From: CALXQW01 sp031553045
GTDB taxonomy: Bacteria > Verrucomicrobiota > Verrucomicrobiia > Opitutales > Intestinicryptomonadaceae
NCBI GenBank assembly: GCA_031553045.1
Contig: JAVBLZ010000006.1
Coordinates: forward strand, 839,793 to 903,792
Reading direction: 5' to 3'
Length of the DNA stretch: 64,000 nt
A model generated the notes under the pieces. It had not been told where the DNA came from. It searched no databases and was given only the letters and a program-made list of their open reading frames with translations. Every line of letters starts with the position of its first letter. Positions within the stretch are counted from its first letter, which is position 1. Positions 18,369 to 25,788 of the stretch are shown in pieces. Both the position numbers and the translations under genes were made by a program.

Positions 18369-19484
18369 TTAAACGTTGTTAAAATATGTGTCCGGATTTG
18401 AAGGGTCAAAAGCCTCATTCGCCCACATGACAGTGATTAAGTCTTGAGCGCCCACGTTTTCTATGTTGTGCGTATAACCAGTTGGAATATCCACAACCTC
18501 AAGCTTTTCGCCATTTACTTTATATTCTATAATTTCAGATTCATCTATTTTTCTGAAGCGTATTATACCTTCGCCCTGCACCACCAAAAATTTTTCATTC
18601 TTGGAATTGTGCCAATGATTGCCCTTGGTGATACCAGACTTTGTAATATTCACCGAGACCTGCCCCCTCTCGGGCGTGCGCAAAAATTCTGTAAAAGAAC
18701 CCCTAGCATCCACATTCATTTTAAGAGGGTAAGAGAATGCATTGCGTGGCAGATAACTTAAATACGTGCTGTAAAGTTTTGTCTCAAGAGAGCCCTTCTG
18801 CAAATTGGGAACTTGCAAATTCTCTCGAGACGCCCTGAAAGAATAAATAGTGTCAACAATTTCACCAAGACTTGCCTTGTGGCTGACAGGAACTTCACAA
18901 AAACCGTTCTCAAGCCTTGTGGGCGCAAGCTTTAACGCCCTTAAAAATTCCGCCAAAACATCGTCAATATAAACCACGTGCATCTGCACGCTGCGGTCAT
19001 TGACGGTTATGGGCAAATCATTGGCTATATTGTTGCAGAAAGTTGCTATGGCGCTGTTGTAATTTGGTCTGCACCACTTGCCAAAAATATTTGGCAATCT
19101 GTACACCATTACCTCCACAACTTCAGTCTTGGAATAATCAAACATTAAATCTTCACCAGCCTTCTTGCTCTGCCCGTAAGGATTGTCTAAAGAAGCCTGA
19201 ATTGAAGATGTAATGAGTATGGGCGCTTTATTCTTTGACGCCTTTAACTTGGCAAGCAAAGTGTCTGTAAAGCCAAAATTGCCCGTCATAAATTCCTCCG
19301 CATTTTGCGGCCTGTTCACACCCGCAAGATGAAACACAAAGTTGCAAGAGCTGCAAGCCTCGTCCAAAAGAGAGTCTGGAGAATCTATATCGTACTCAAA
19401 AACCTCGGCATAGCCGGCGTTCTTTAAGGCAAGCACCAAATTTTTGCCGACAAACCCCTTTGCGCCAGTAACAAGAATCTTCAT
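18369..19484 (-). CDS. capF: CapF/WbjC bifunctional epimerase-reductase with cupin domain
   Basis: Second enzyme of UDP-L-FucNAc synthesis, converting the 4-keto sugar made by CapE to UDP-6-deoxy-L-TalNAc. It has 371 residues from the chosen start. The N-terminal extended SDR domain (about 1-245) shows GAKGFVGKN, FHLAGVNRP, YGQSKKAGEDL and YRLPNIFGKWCRPNYNSA. The C-terminal cupin (about 250-371) shows GSFTEFLRTPERGQVSVNIT, KGNHWHNSKNEKFLVVQGEG and PTGYTHNIENVG, with the metal-binding His residues. This two-domain architecture is specific to CapF. The chosen ATG at 19484 overlaps the capE stop as TAATG, a coupling arrangement. An ATG four codons further upstream (19496) is less likely. Confidence 0.92.
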   Translation of the reverse strand: MKILVTGAKGFVGKNLVLALKNAGYAEVFEYDIDSPDSLLDEACSSCNFVFHLAGVNRPQNAEEFMTGNFGFTDTLLAKLKASKNKAPILITSSIQASLDNPYGQSKKAGEDLMFDYSKTEVVEVMVYRLPNIFGKWCRPNYNSAIATFCNNIANDLPITVNDRSVQMHVVYIDDVLAEFLRALKLAPTRLENGFCEVPVSHKASLGEIVDTIYSFRASRENLQVPNLQKGSLETKLYSTYLSYLPRNAFSYPLKMNVDARGSFTEFLRTPERGQVSVNITKSGITKGNHWHNSKNEKFLVVQGEGIIRFRKIDESEIIEYKVNGEKLEVVDIPTGYTHNIENVGAQDLITVMWANEAFDPSNPDTYFNNV

Positions 19485-20497
19485 TACTTTTTCCAAGTGG
19501 CAAGCTCTTGACGCACTTCCTCAAGCTCCAAAAGCTTTTGTTTAATTTCTTCAACATTCAGCATTTGGGTATTGTTTGAGTTGTACTCATCTGTGATGGC
19601 GTATTGCTTGTCGCCCTCGGTAAAATATTTGTCATAATTCAAATCACGAGTGTCGGCTGGGATGCAGTAGTAATTGCCCATGTCTTTTGCGCAGGCAAAT
19701 TCTTCACGGGTGAGCAAAACTTCATAGAGTTTTTCACCGTGCCGCACGCCTATGTTTTTGATTTCACGCTTTACGCCAAAAAGCTCAAGCAAAGCCTGCG
19801 CCAAATTCAAAATAGTGCAAGCGGGAGATTTTTGCACCATTATCTCACCGGCTCTGGAATGTTCAAAAGAAAATTCAACCAACCCCACCGCCTCGTCAAG
19901 AGACATTATGTAACGGGTCATATTGGGATCTGTGATTGTAATGGGTAAGCCTGCCTTGATTTGTTCAATAAAAAGCGGTATGACAGAACCTCTTGAATAC
20001 ATCACATTGCCATAGCGTGTACCGCAAATTATAGTTTCCTGAGATACCCTTGAACGTGCTACAAAAACTTTTTCCATCATTGCCTTTGAAGTGCCCATGC
20101 TATTTACGGGGTAAGCCGCTTTGTCTGTGGAAAGACATATAACTTTGCGCACGCCTTCCTCAATGGCAGCCGCAAGCAAATTGTCTGTACCGATGATGTT
20201 TGTCTTGACGGCCTCCATAGGGAAAAATTCACATGATGGAACTTGCTTTAAGGCTGCTGCGTGGAATATAAAATCAACACCACTGATAGCGCTCTTGATG
20301 CTCTGCGGGTCTCTCACATCGCCCAAGTAAAACTTGACTCTGGAATCCCGAAACACCCTGCGCATATCGTCCTGTTTTTTTTCATCTCTTGAAAAAATGC
20401 GGATTTCGCCAATGTCCGTTTTGAGAAACTTTTTTAGAACGGCGGTGCCAAACGAACCTGTGCCGCCAGTGATAAGCAAATTTTGTGATTTAAACAT
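19484..20497 (-). CDS. capE: CapE/WbjB UDP-GlcNAc 4,6-dehydratase/5-epimerase
   Basis: First enzyme of the UDP-L-FucNAc pathway (inverting 4,6-dehydratase), 337 residues. SDR/Polysacc_synt_2 signatures are GGTGSFGTAVL (NAD(P)-binding), IFSRDEKKQDDMRR, FHAAALKQVPSCEFFPMEAV, LSTDKAAYPVNSMGTSKAMMEK and RYGNVMYSRGSVIPLF. The active-site region has Lys in the place occupied by Tyr in most SDRs (SMGTSK), the usual feature of this subgroup. It starts 5 bp after the upstream glycosyltransferase stop and its own stop is shared with the capF start. Confidence 0.93.
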   Translation of the reverse strand: MFKSQNLLITGGTGSFGTAVLKKFLKTDIGEIRIFSRDEKKQDDMRRVFRDSRVKFYLGDVRDPQSIKSAISGVDFIFHAAALKQVPSCEFFPMEAVKTNIIGTDNLLAAAIEEGVRKVICLSTDKAAYPVNSMGTSKAMMEKVFVARSRVSQETIICGTRYGNVMYSRGSVIPLFIEQIKAGLPITITDPNMTRYIMSLDEAVGLVEFSFEHSRAGEIMVQKSPACTILNLAQALLELFGVKREIKNIGVRHGEKLYEVLLTREEFACAKDMGNYYCIPADTRDLNYDKYFTEGDKQYAITDEYNSNNTQMLNVEEIKQKLLELEEVRQELATWKK

Positions 20498-20502
20498 AAT
20501 AT

Positions 20503-21708
20503 TTAGGCTTTTTTAAAATGTCCCTCAAGTATCTTGACGGAACGTGAAATGTCAAAATTATTTATCATATATTTTCTGCCGTTATTGCCCAGCAGAAGGC
20601 GCAAATCAGCGTCTTTTGCAAGAGTTAAAATATTTGCGTAGAAATCTTTAGGCTTGCTTGCGTCGGACCATAGGCCGCAATTTGCCTGGCTTATTATCAA
20701 ATCTTTATAATCCGTAGCCAAATCTGTGGCGGCAACTATGGGCATGGAAAGCTGCATGTAAGACAAAGTTTTGGAAGGATAATTTGGAATTGTGTAACGA
20801 GGATCTAAAGAAACTATCCCAACATCGCAAGCCGCAGCCAAAAGTTCGTAATCACTTCTGGGCAGGCTGTCTAAAAATATTGAATTTTTAAGATTATTGT
20901 CTTTCACAAAAGACCTCACTTTATGACTCTCCGTACCAGAACCTATCGCCACAAAAAACACACTCCCGTCTGAATCAAAATGCTTCATGGCAGAACAAAT
21001 CAAACCCACATTCTGAGGCTTGCCCATATTGCCCGCAAAAAGAAAAACCGACGCCGACTGCGGAATATTGTATTTTGCCCTAAACGCCCGCTTGTCAACC
21101 ACAGGCATTGGAGCATCTGAAAATGCGGTATTGGGGAAGAGCTCAACTTTATCTTTTGATAAAAACTTATTGTGATTTAAAACATACTCCACATTCCCCA
21201 AAGACATGCACCCTACATAATCTGCGGTTTTTAACATCTGTATTTCTTTGCGTCGGAAATAAAGATGTGCAGGAGAATTTTTTTTCATCATGCCCAAATC
21301 TACGGCGTTTTGCGGGAATATGTCTTTTTGCATAAGATATGCGGGGCACTTGAAATATTTTTTCGCCCACTTTACCGCAGGATATATGGTTACGGGTGGC
21401 GCTTCAAAGAGCACCAAATCAAAATCTTTGTCGGAAAAATGTTTTTTCAGCGCAGACTTTAAAGCGTAAGGCAGCATTATAAATGTGAGCGCCTTGCGCA
21501 CTAAATTTGTGTTGAAAATTTTGCCTGCACGTATGCGTACCACGTTAACATCTTGCTCTTTATGCAAGGTTAAATCTTCATCGGAAGCCTTGGCGTCTAT
21601 TGCCGCAACAAAGACCTCATGACCCGCATGGGCAAGGGCATTTGCCAAGTCGGCATAAAGACACTGTGAATTCTTTGCAAATGCTATGGAAATTTGTAAA
21701 ATACGCAT
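20503..21708 (-). CDS. GT4 glycosyltransferase, WbuB-like (probable L-FucNAc transferase)
   Basis: A 401-residue GT-B glycosyltransferase. N-terminal ILQISIAFAKNSQ..YADLANALAHAGHEVFV and a FEAPPVTIYPAVKWAKKYF segment are typical of the WbuB/FucNAc-transferase branch of GT4, and the C-terminal donor domain carries FAGNMGKPQN, IGSGTES and PSKTLSYMQLSMPIVA. The usual GT4 E-x7-E motif is weakly conserved (YPSKTLSYMQLSMPIVA aligns there). It is the promoter-proximal gene of the wbuB-capE-capF-capG operon, so L-FucNAc is the most likely donor sugar (inference from context). The acceptor is unknown. Confidence 0.85.
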   Translation of the reverse strand: MRILQISIAFAKNSQCLYADLANALAHAGHEVFVAAIDAKASDEDLTLHKEQDVNVVRIRAGKIFNTNLVRKALTFIMLPYALKSALKKHFSDKDFDLVLFEAPPVTIYPAVKWAKKYFKCPAYLMQKDIFPQNAVDLGMMKKNSPAHLYFRRKEIQMLKTADYVGCMSLGNVEYVLNHNKFLSKDKVELFPNTAFSDAPMPVVDKRAFRAKYNIPQSASVFLFAGNMGKPQNVGLICSAMKHFDSDGSVFFVAIGSGTESHKVRSFVKDNNLKNSIFLDSLPRSDYELLAAACDVGIVSLDPRYTIPNYPSKTLSYMQLSMPIVAATDLATDYKDLIISQANCGLWSDASKPKDFYANILTLAKDADLRLLLGNNGRKYMINNFDISRSVKILEGHFKKA

Positions 21709-21753
21709 AATTTTAAGTACTCAACCGAAAACTTCATGAAAATTCCTACCTCC

Positions 21754-21782
21754 TTGAAAGTCAAGAACTAGATTCTTAAAAT
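21754..21782 (+). promoter_or_regulatory. Putative sigma-70-type promoter
   Basis: TTGAAA (21754-21759), a 17-bp spacer and TAAAAT (21777-21782) lie about 40 bp upstream of the isomerase start, in the 113-bp gap between divergent genes. Sequence match only. Confidence 0.4.
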
Positions 21783-21821
21783 TTTCTTGATAAGCCTGAC
21801 ACTTAGCCTAAACTCCACCTC

Positions 21822-23252
21822 ATGGCTAATAAAAATTTTGTTAAAGTTGGACTATTTGGCGTAGGCTTAGACACTTACTGGGGACAGTTTGATGGATTGT
21901 TAGAGAGACTCATTGGGTATCAAGATTTAATATCTTCCAAAATGACCGCACTAGGCAATGTGGAGGTTGTGAATGCCGGCCTCATAGATACGCCCGAAAA
22001 ATCTTATGAAGCCGCAGATTTGTTCAAGGCAAAAGATGTTGAAATGGTCTTTGTATTCATTTCTACCTATGCGCTTTCATCGACAGTTTTGCCTGCGGTT
22101 TCAAGGCTGAAAGTGCCTGTGATAATTTTAAATATTCAACCCGATAAAGCCATAGATTACGCAAAACTCAACGCCATGACAGACAGGGGCAAGATGACCG
22201 GCGAATGGCTTGCCAACTGCCAAGCCTGCTCTGTGCCAGAATTTGCCTGCGTCTTCAACAATGCCGACATAAAATACGATATCGTAACAGGCTATCTTGC
22301 AGACCCAGAAGCTTGGCAGGAAATTTCTGACTGGATTGACGCAGCAAGGCTCTCTTACGGAATGCGTACAAACAAACTTGGCGTAATGGGCAATTACTAC
22401 GGAGGAATGGTTGACGTATATACGGATTTACGCCTGCAAAGCGCAACTTTCGGCACGCATATAGACGTGGTAGAAATGTGTGAATTAAACGAAATGCGCA
22501 AATCTGTAACAAATTTTGAGCTCTCAAAAAAGATAGAAGAATTTAACAGCACCTTCAAGGTTGAGACGGAATGTTCAGATTGCGAAATTAAAAGAGCCGC
22601 CCTTACTTCCGTTGCTCTGGATAAACTCATTGAAAAACGCAAGCTTGGCTCTATGGCGTACTATTATGAAGGCGCAAACGCCAACGATTATGAAAATATA
22701 ATAACCTCCGTAATTGCGGGTAACACTCTGCTTACAGGCAAGGGCGTACCAATAGCGGGCGAGTATGAAGTTAAAACTGCACAAGCTATGAAAATCTTAT
22801 CCATACTCGGCGCAGGCGGCAGTTTTGCGGAGTTCTACGGCATGGATTTTGAGGATGATGTGGTGCTGCTTGGTCATGACGGCCCGGCGCATTTCAACAG
22901 CGCTCAAGAGCAGGTGAAGCTTGTTCCTCTACCCATCTACCACGGCAAACCCGGTAAAGGGCTGTCTATACAAATGACCGTAAAATATGGTGATGTAACC
23001 TTGCTTTCCGTGGTTGAAACCAAGGGCAAAATTTCTCTATTGATTGCCGAGGCGGAGTCTGTATCTGGCGAAGTCATGCACATTGGCAATACCAACAGCA
23101 GATATAAATTCAGCGTGGGCGCAAAAAAATTCATAGATTCTTGGAGCAAACAGGGCCCTTCTCACCACTGCGCCATAGGCATTGGCAAATGGGCGAATGT
23201 TTTGAAAAAGTACGCATTTTTCCTCGGTATAGACGCCGTGCAAGTGTCGTAA
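21822..23252 (+). CDS. L-fucose/L-arabinose isomerase-family protein
   Basis: A 476-residue cytoplasmic protein of the FucI/AraA fold superfamily. Signatures: GLFGVGLDTYWGQFDGLLERL at the N-terminus, FVFISTYALSSTVLPAV, LNIQPDKAIDYA, MTDRGKMTGEWLANCQACSVPE, GVMGNYYGGMVDVYTD, GKGVPIAGEYEVKTAQAM (metal-binding Glu) and FYGMDFEDDVVLLGHDGPAHF (metal-binding Asp and His). The reaction is probably aldose-ketose isomerisation of a pentose or 6-deoxyhexose. Substrate cannot be settled from sequence. No kinase or aldolase gene is adjacent, but a rhamnosidase and an L-FucNAc operon sit just upstream. It appears to be a single-gene unit. Confidence 0.85.
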   Translation: MANKNFVKVGLFGVGLDTYWGQFDGLLERLIGYQDLISSKMTALGNVEVVNAGLIDTPEKSYEAADLFKAKDVEMVFVFISTYALSSTVLPAVSRLKVPVIILNIQPDKAIDYAKLNAMTDRGKMTGEWLANCQACSVPEFACVFNNADIKYDIVTGYLADPEAWQEISDWIDAARLSYGMRTNKLGVMGNYYGGMVDVYTDLRLQSATFGTHIDVVEMCELNEMRKSVTNFELSKKIEEFNSTFKVETECSDCEIKRAALTSVALDKLIEKRKLGSMAYYYEGANANDYENIITSVIAGNTLLTGKGVPIAGEYEVKTAQAMKILSILGAGGSFAEFYGMDFEDDVVLLGHDGPAHFNSAQEQVKLVPLPIYHGKPGKGLSIQMTVKYGDVTLLSVVETKGKISLLIAEAESVSGEVMHIGNTNSRYKFSVGAKKFIDSWSKQGPSHHCAIGIGKWANVLKKYAFFLGIDAVQVS

Positions 23253-23290
23253 TTAAATAGGCAAAAAAAACCTTGTAAAAGAATTTTTTT

Positions 23291-23318
23291 GAAACATCCT
23301 TAGTTATTATGCGTTTTA
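23291..23318 (+). promoter_or_regulatory. Candidate ECF-type autoregulatory promoter
   Basis: GAAAC (23291-23295), a 16-bp spacer and CGTTTTA (23312-23318) resemble the GAAC/CGT core of promoters read by ECF sigma factors and stand just before an ECF gene, which commonly autoregulates. A start at the usual distance would fall almost on the ATG at 23326, implying a nearly leaderless mRNA. Pattern match only. Confidence 0.3.
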
Positions 23319-23325
23319 TCCGAAT

Positions 23326-23988
23326 ATGAATATTGTGGATACTTCTGCATCTAGATTTATGGATATTGCAAAAGGTGTCGCAGATAAAGTCTCTGGCGCC
23401 GAGGTTATAGCCTCGGTGGACGCTGATGTTGCAATAATTGCAAGGGTTAAAGCCGGCGATATGACGGCTTTTGATGAGCTCATCAAAAAATACAGAGACA
23501 GGCTTTTTAGCGTGGTGTATAACATGGTTTCAAATCATGAAGACGCCATGGATTTGGTGCAAGACGCCTTTATCAAAGCTTTCGGCAGCATAAATTCCTT
23601 CAAGGGCAACAGCAGTTTTTATACTTGGATTTATAGGATAGCCGTAAATATGTCTATCAGCTTTATCCGTAAAAACAGGATGCGCCGCTTTTTCAGCTTT
23701 GAAACAATGAATGAAGAAGTTGCGCCTTCTGAAATTATAGAGAAATTGGTGGTCAAAACCGGCGGTCGCAAAGCATTAATGATAAATGAGTTGAGAGAAA
23801 AATTGAACGAATCTTTGCAAAATTTGTCTATAAAGCATAGGACAGTTGTTATTTTACATGAAATAGAAGGTCTAAGTCATGATGAGATAGCACAGATTAC
23901 AAAGACCAGTGCCGCAACGGTAAGAACCAGACTGCATTACGCAAAACAGCAATTACAGGTACTGCTTAAAGATTATCTGCAAGACTGA
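23326..23988 (+). CDS. ECF-family RNA polymerase sigma factor
   Basis: A 220-residue sigma-70 family factor. Region 2 (about 45-115) has FDELIKKYRDRLFSVVYNMV, the DAMDLVQDAFIKAF core-binding helix and FYTWIYRIAVNMSISFIRKNR for -10 recognition. Region 4 (about 165-215) has LSIKHRTVVILHEIEGLSHDEIAQ followed by KTSAATVRTRLHYAKQQL for -35 recognition. The DLVQDxF...FxTWLYRIAxN pattern places it in the RpoE-like ECF group. It carries an N-terminal extension of about 40 residues without a known domain. The following gene starts 15 bp later and encodes a single-pass protein, the usual place for an anti-sigma factor. Confidence 0.93.
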   Translation: MNIVDTSASRFMDIAKGVADKVSGAEVIASVDADVAIIARVKAGDMTAFDELIKKYRDRLFSVVYNMVSNHEDAMDLVQDAFIKAFGSINSFKGNSSFYTWIYRIAVNMSISFIRKNRMRRFFSFETMNEEVAPSEIIEKLVVKTGGRKALMINELREKLNESLQNLSIKHRTVVILHEIEGLSHDEIAQITKTSAATVRTRLHYAKQQLQVLLKDYLQD

Positions 23989-24003
23989 AAATCCCCCTAA
24001 ACG

Positions 24004-24456
24004 ATGAAAGATAAAGAAACAAAAATCAAACTTGAAGAGCTTATTAGGCTTAAACGTTCTGAAAAGCCCACCGTTTCTGAGTGGAAAGCTTTTGACGAAC
24101 AGCTTAAAAGAAAGCTCATGTTGTCTTTAATAAAGCCAAAGCCTTTTTACGCAAGATGGGCTGCGGTAGCTTTCTCTCATCCTAGGCTTGCGCCTGTAGG
24201 GGCTGCGGCAATTTTATTTGCGGGCGTGCTTGCAACGCCGCTTTACCTTTCATTTGTGCACGATAATTCTTCTTTAACATCCGCATCAAATCAGGCTTTG
24301 GCGCTTAACCTGCCAAATGTTGCATCTTCTTTTGCAACCAATGAAATTTCCGTAGGCAATGCCGATAACCATATAAATGCCGATATCAGCAGCCATCATA
24401 CTTCTTTGGTTACCTACGTTTCCGCCGAAGCGCATTCTTCGCTTTCTTCATTTTAG
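24004..24456 (+). CDS. Putative membrane anti-sigma partner of the ECF factor
   Basis: A 150-residue protein with a charged N-terminal helix region (KDKETKIKLEELIRLKR, WKAFDEQLKRKLM), one transmembrane helix (about 62-86, APVGAAAILFAGVLATPLYL) and a short Ser/Asn/His-rich C-terminal part predicted outside the membrane. There is no HxxxCxxC zinc motif, so it is not a ZAS-type anti-sigma by sequence. Position 15 bp after the ECF gene is the main argument. A convincing terminator follows it. A membrane protein of unknown role is the alternative. Confidence 0.6.
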   Translation: MKDKETKIKLEELIRLKRSEKPTVSEWKAFDEQLKRKLMLSLIKPKPFYARWAAVAFSHPRLAPVGAAAILFAGVLATPLYLSFVHDNSSLTSASNQALALNLPNVASSFATNEISVGNADNHINADISSHHTSLVTYVSAEAHSSLSSF

Positions 24457-24520
24457 TTGATTGCGTTAATTAAGCGAATGGTTTGTTTTTTAACCTAAGG
24501 TAAATTATCTTTTTTCTAAA

Positions 24521-24560
24521 AAGCAAAGGCTCACTGTGTTAGTGAGCCTTTGCTTTGGTT
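24521..24560 (+). terminator. Intrinsic terminator of the ECF operon
   Basis: AGCAAAGGCTCACT and AGTGAGCCTTTGCT form a 14-bp perfect stem around a GTGTT loop (24522-24554), preceded by a T/A-rich stretch and followed by TTGG. It lies 65 bp after the anti-sigma-like gene. Confidence 0.8.
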
Positions 24561-24838
24561 AATTAAATGAATTTTAAGATGTGCGTCAATTAGACTAAAA
24601 CCCAAGCAAGTGTTCGTGAAATACGGAATGTAATCTAGATCAAGCACGGTCTAAATTTTCCAGAAATAATTTTGACTCTCTTATTATAAATGGGAAATGA
24701 ATATTATGGATATTCAAAAAGCATTGCTGGCGAAAGCAGACTTCAAGCCCATTACTGGAAGCAATGTCTTTTGAAACGGAGTTTAGCGCCAAAATAACTT
24801 GCCAAAATGCGAACACTTGATTGGGGGAGTATCTAAAT
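24561..24838. other. Gene-free stretch between terminator and the phase-variable gene
   Basis: No convincing coding sequence, RNA or repeat is seen here. A minus-strand ORF (24640-24894, 84 codons) has no recognisable domain, overlaps the end of the neighbouring real gene in another frame and is regarded as chance. Confidence 0.5.
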
Positions 24839-25489
24839 CTATGGCGTAACCGCCCATAAGGTTTTACCATTTGCCATTGCCGTGAGTTCATCAAACGTAA
24901 CCCAAACGCAGGGGCGTTTTTCCAGATATCTAAGTTGCAATAAATATTCGTCCATATTTTTATTAAAGCCTATTATATAAATTTGGTGGTCTGAAGATTT
25001 ATCTAATTTTTTGATTATATCTTTGATGGTTTTTCGCTCTTCCTTATCCAAATATTCCCGCCATTTTTTTGTACCGCCTTGTTCCGGCCTGATTTCATTG
25101 CGGGCTAAAAAAATTTCCAGAAGCTCATCATTTATGAGTACTCCAAAAAAAGAGGGAATGCCCGCATTGATAAGCTTATTTATCTGCAGCTTTTTGAATG
25201 GAATTTTTATATCAAATTTCAATCTGCGTTTTGCAAAATATTTTAAGAAAGATTCTCCACTTGGGTTTTCTTTAAATCTTTTTTCTTTTACCCAAATTTC
25301 TGAAAGCTCTTTAAAATCCATATTTGGGTCAAAATAGATAAAAAAATCCAATACATGAAGGGCGGGCAGGGGTAAATTCTCAAATATTTCATATGATACT
25401 GCAGGAATGGGCAAAATAGATACATCCCCATTTTTTTCATTTATAACATTTGCTTTTAGACGTGTCTCAAACTGCGCCCTGGTTTCCAT
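24839..25489 (-). CDS. Body of a probable phase-variable secreted protein (C39-like peptidase fold?)
   Basis: An open frame of 216 codons starts METRAQFETRLK immediately after a C15 tract (minus-strand sense). With one more C, or two fewer, it would be fused to the upstream signal-peptide ORF (start 25626) to give a secreted protein of about 262 residues. The body is hydrophilic. The order LINAGIPSFFGVLIND, then SDHQIYIIGFNKN, then TFDELTAMANGKTLWAVTP resembles the spacing of C39-like papain-fold peptidases of Verrucomicrobiota (GIP..., H...IIGYN, ...W...LW.xxP), but no catalytic Cys is clear, so this is tentative. In the frame present here the METRAQ ATG could still yield an unexported product, although no ribosome-binding motif precedes it. 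Confidence 0.6.
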   Translation of the reverse strand: METRAQFETRLKANVINEKNGDVSILPIPAVSYEIFENLPLPALHVLDFFIYFDPNMDFKELSEIWVKEKRFKENPSGESFLKYFAKRRLKFDIKIPFKKLQINKLINAGIPSFFGVLINDELLEIFLARNEIRPEQGGTKKWREYLDKEERKTIKDIIKKLDKSSDHQIYIIGFNKNMDEYLLQLRYLEKRPCVWVTFDELTAMANGKTLWAVTP

Positions 25490-25626
25490 AGGGGGGGGGG
25501 GGGGGTAAACTGCTCTTGAGCGACAACTTGATTAAATATCAAAACAATAAATACTGGCAAAACTTTGCTAAACCAAAAGCAACGCAGACTCAACACCTCG
25601 GTTATTGATATATTTAACAATCTCAT
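25456..25626 (-). CDS. Signal-peptide leader ORF ending past the homopolymer (OFF frame)
   Basis: From ATG at 25626 a 56-residue reading frame encodes a long n-region, then FSKVLPVFIVLIFNQVVA, a plausible Sec signal peptide with cleavage after VVA, then QEQFT and a proline run encoded by the C tract. With 15 C it goes out of frame with the downstream body and stops at 25456-25458. The distance from this ATG to the METRAQ ATG is 137 nt, so a change of +1 or -2 in the tract joins both parts. It is too short for usual ORF listing but has the composition of a real export signal. Confidence 0.6.
   Translation of the reverse strand: MRLLNISITEVLSLRCFWFSKVLPVFIVLIFNQVVAQEQFTPPPPLWKPGRSLRHV
25491..25505. 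repeat. 15-bp poly-G/poly-C homopolymer (contingency tract)
   Basis: Fifteen consecutive G on the plus strand (C on the coding strand) lie at the junction of signal peptide and protein body. It is the only such tract in the window and far exceeds what the base composition would give by chance. Homopolymers of this length mutate by slipped-strand mispairing, and read length errors here are also common. Confidence 0.95.
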
Positions 25627-25745
25627 TCTATAAATAATTTACTTCAATTTTTATTATACACATTCAACTCCATCAATTAAATGGCTCTTACAAATGCACG
25701 TCGATAAATTAAAAGCAATTTTGTCTTTTTTGTAAAGGCCTATTT

Positions 25746-25777
25746 GCTTGGCTCTCTCAATAAATATTAAGCCAAGC
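25746..25777 (-). terminator. Possible terminator hairpin of the hybrid kinase gene
   Basis: GCTTGGCT (25746-25753) and AGCCAAGC (25770-25777) form an 8-bp stem with a 16-nt loop just after the kinase stop on the minus strand. The downstream T-run is weak. Confidence 0.4.
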
Positions 25778-25788
25778 GCAGAGCTTTT

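Noticed and set aside
24640..24894. 84-codon minus-strand ORF between the terminator and the phase-variable gene
   Set aside because: Overlaps the end of a better-supported gene in another frame, no domain or signal, composition of chance translation.
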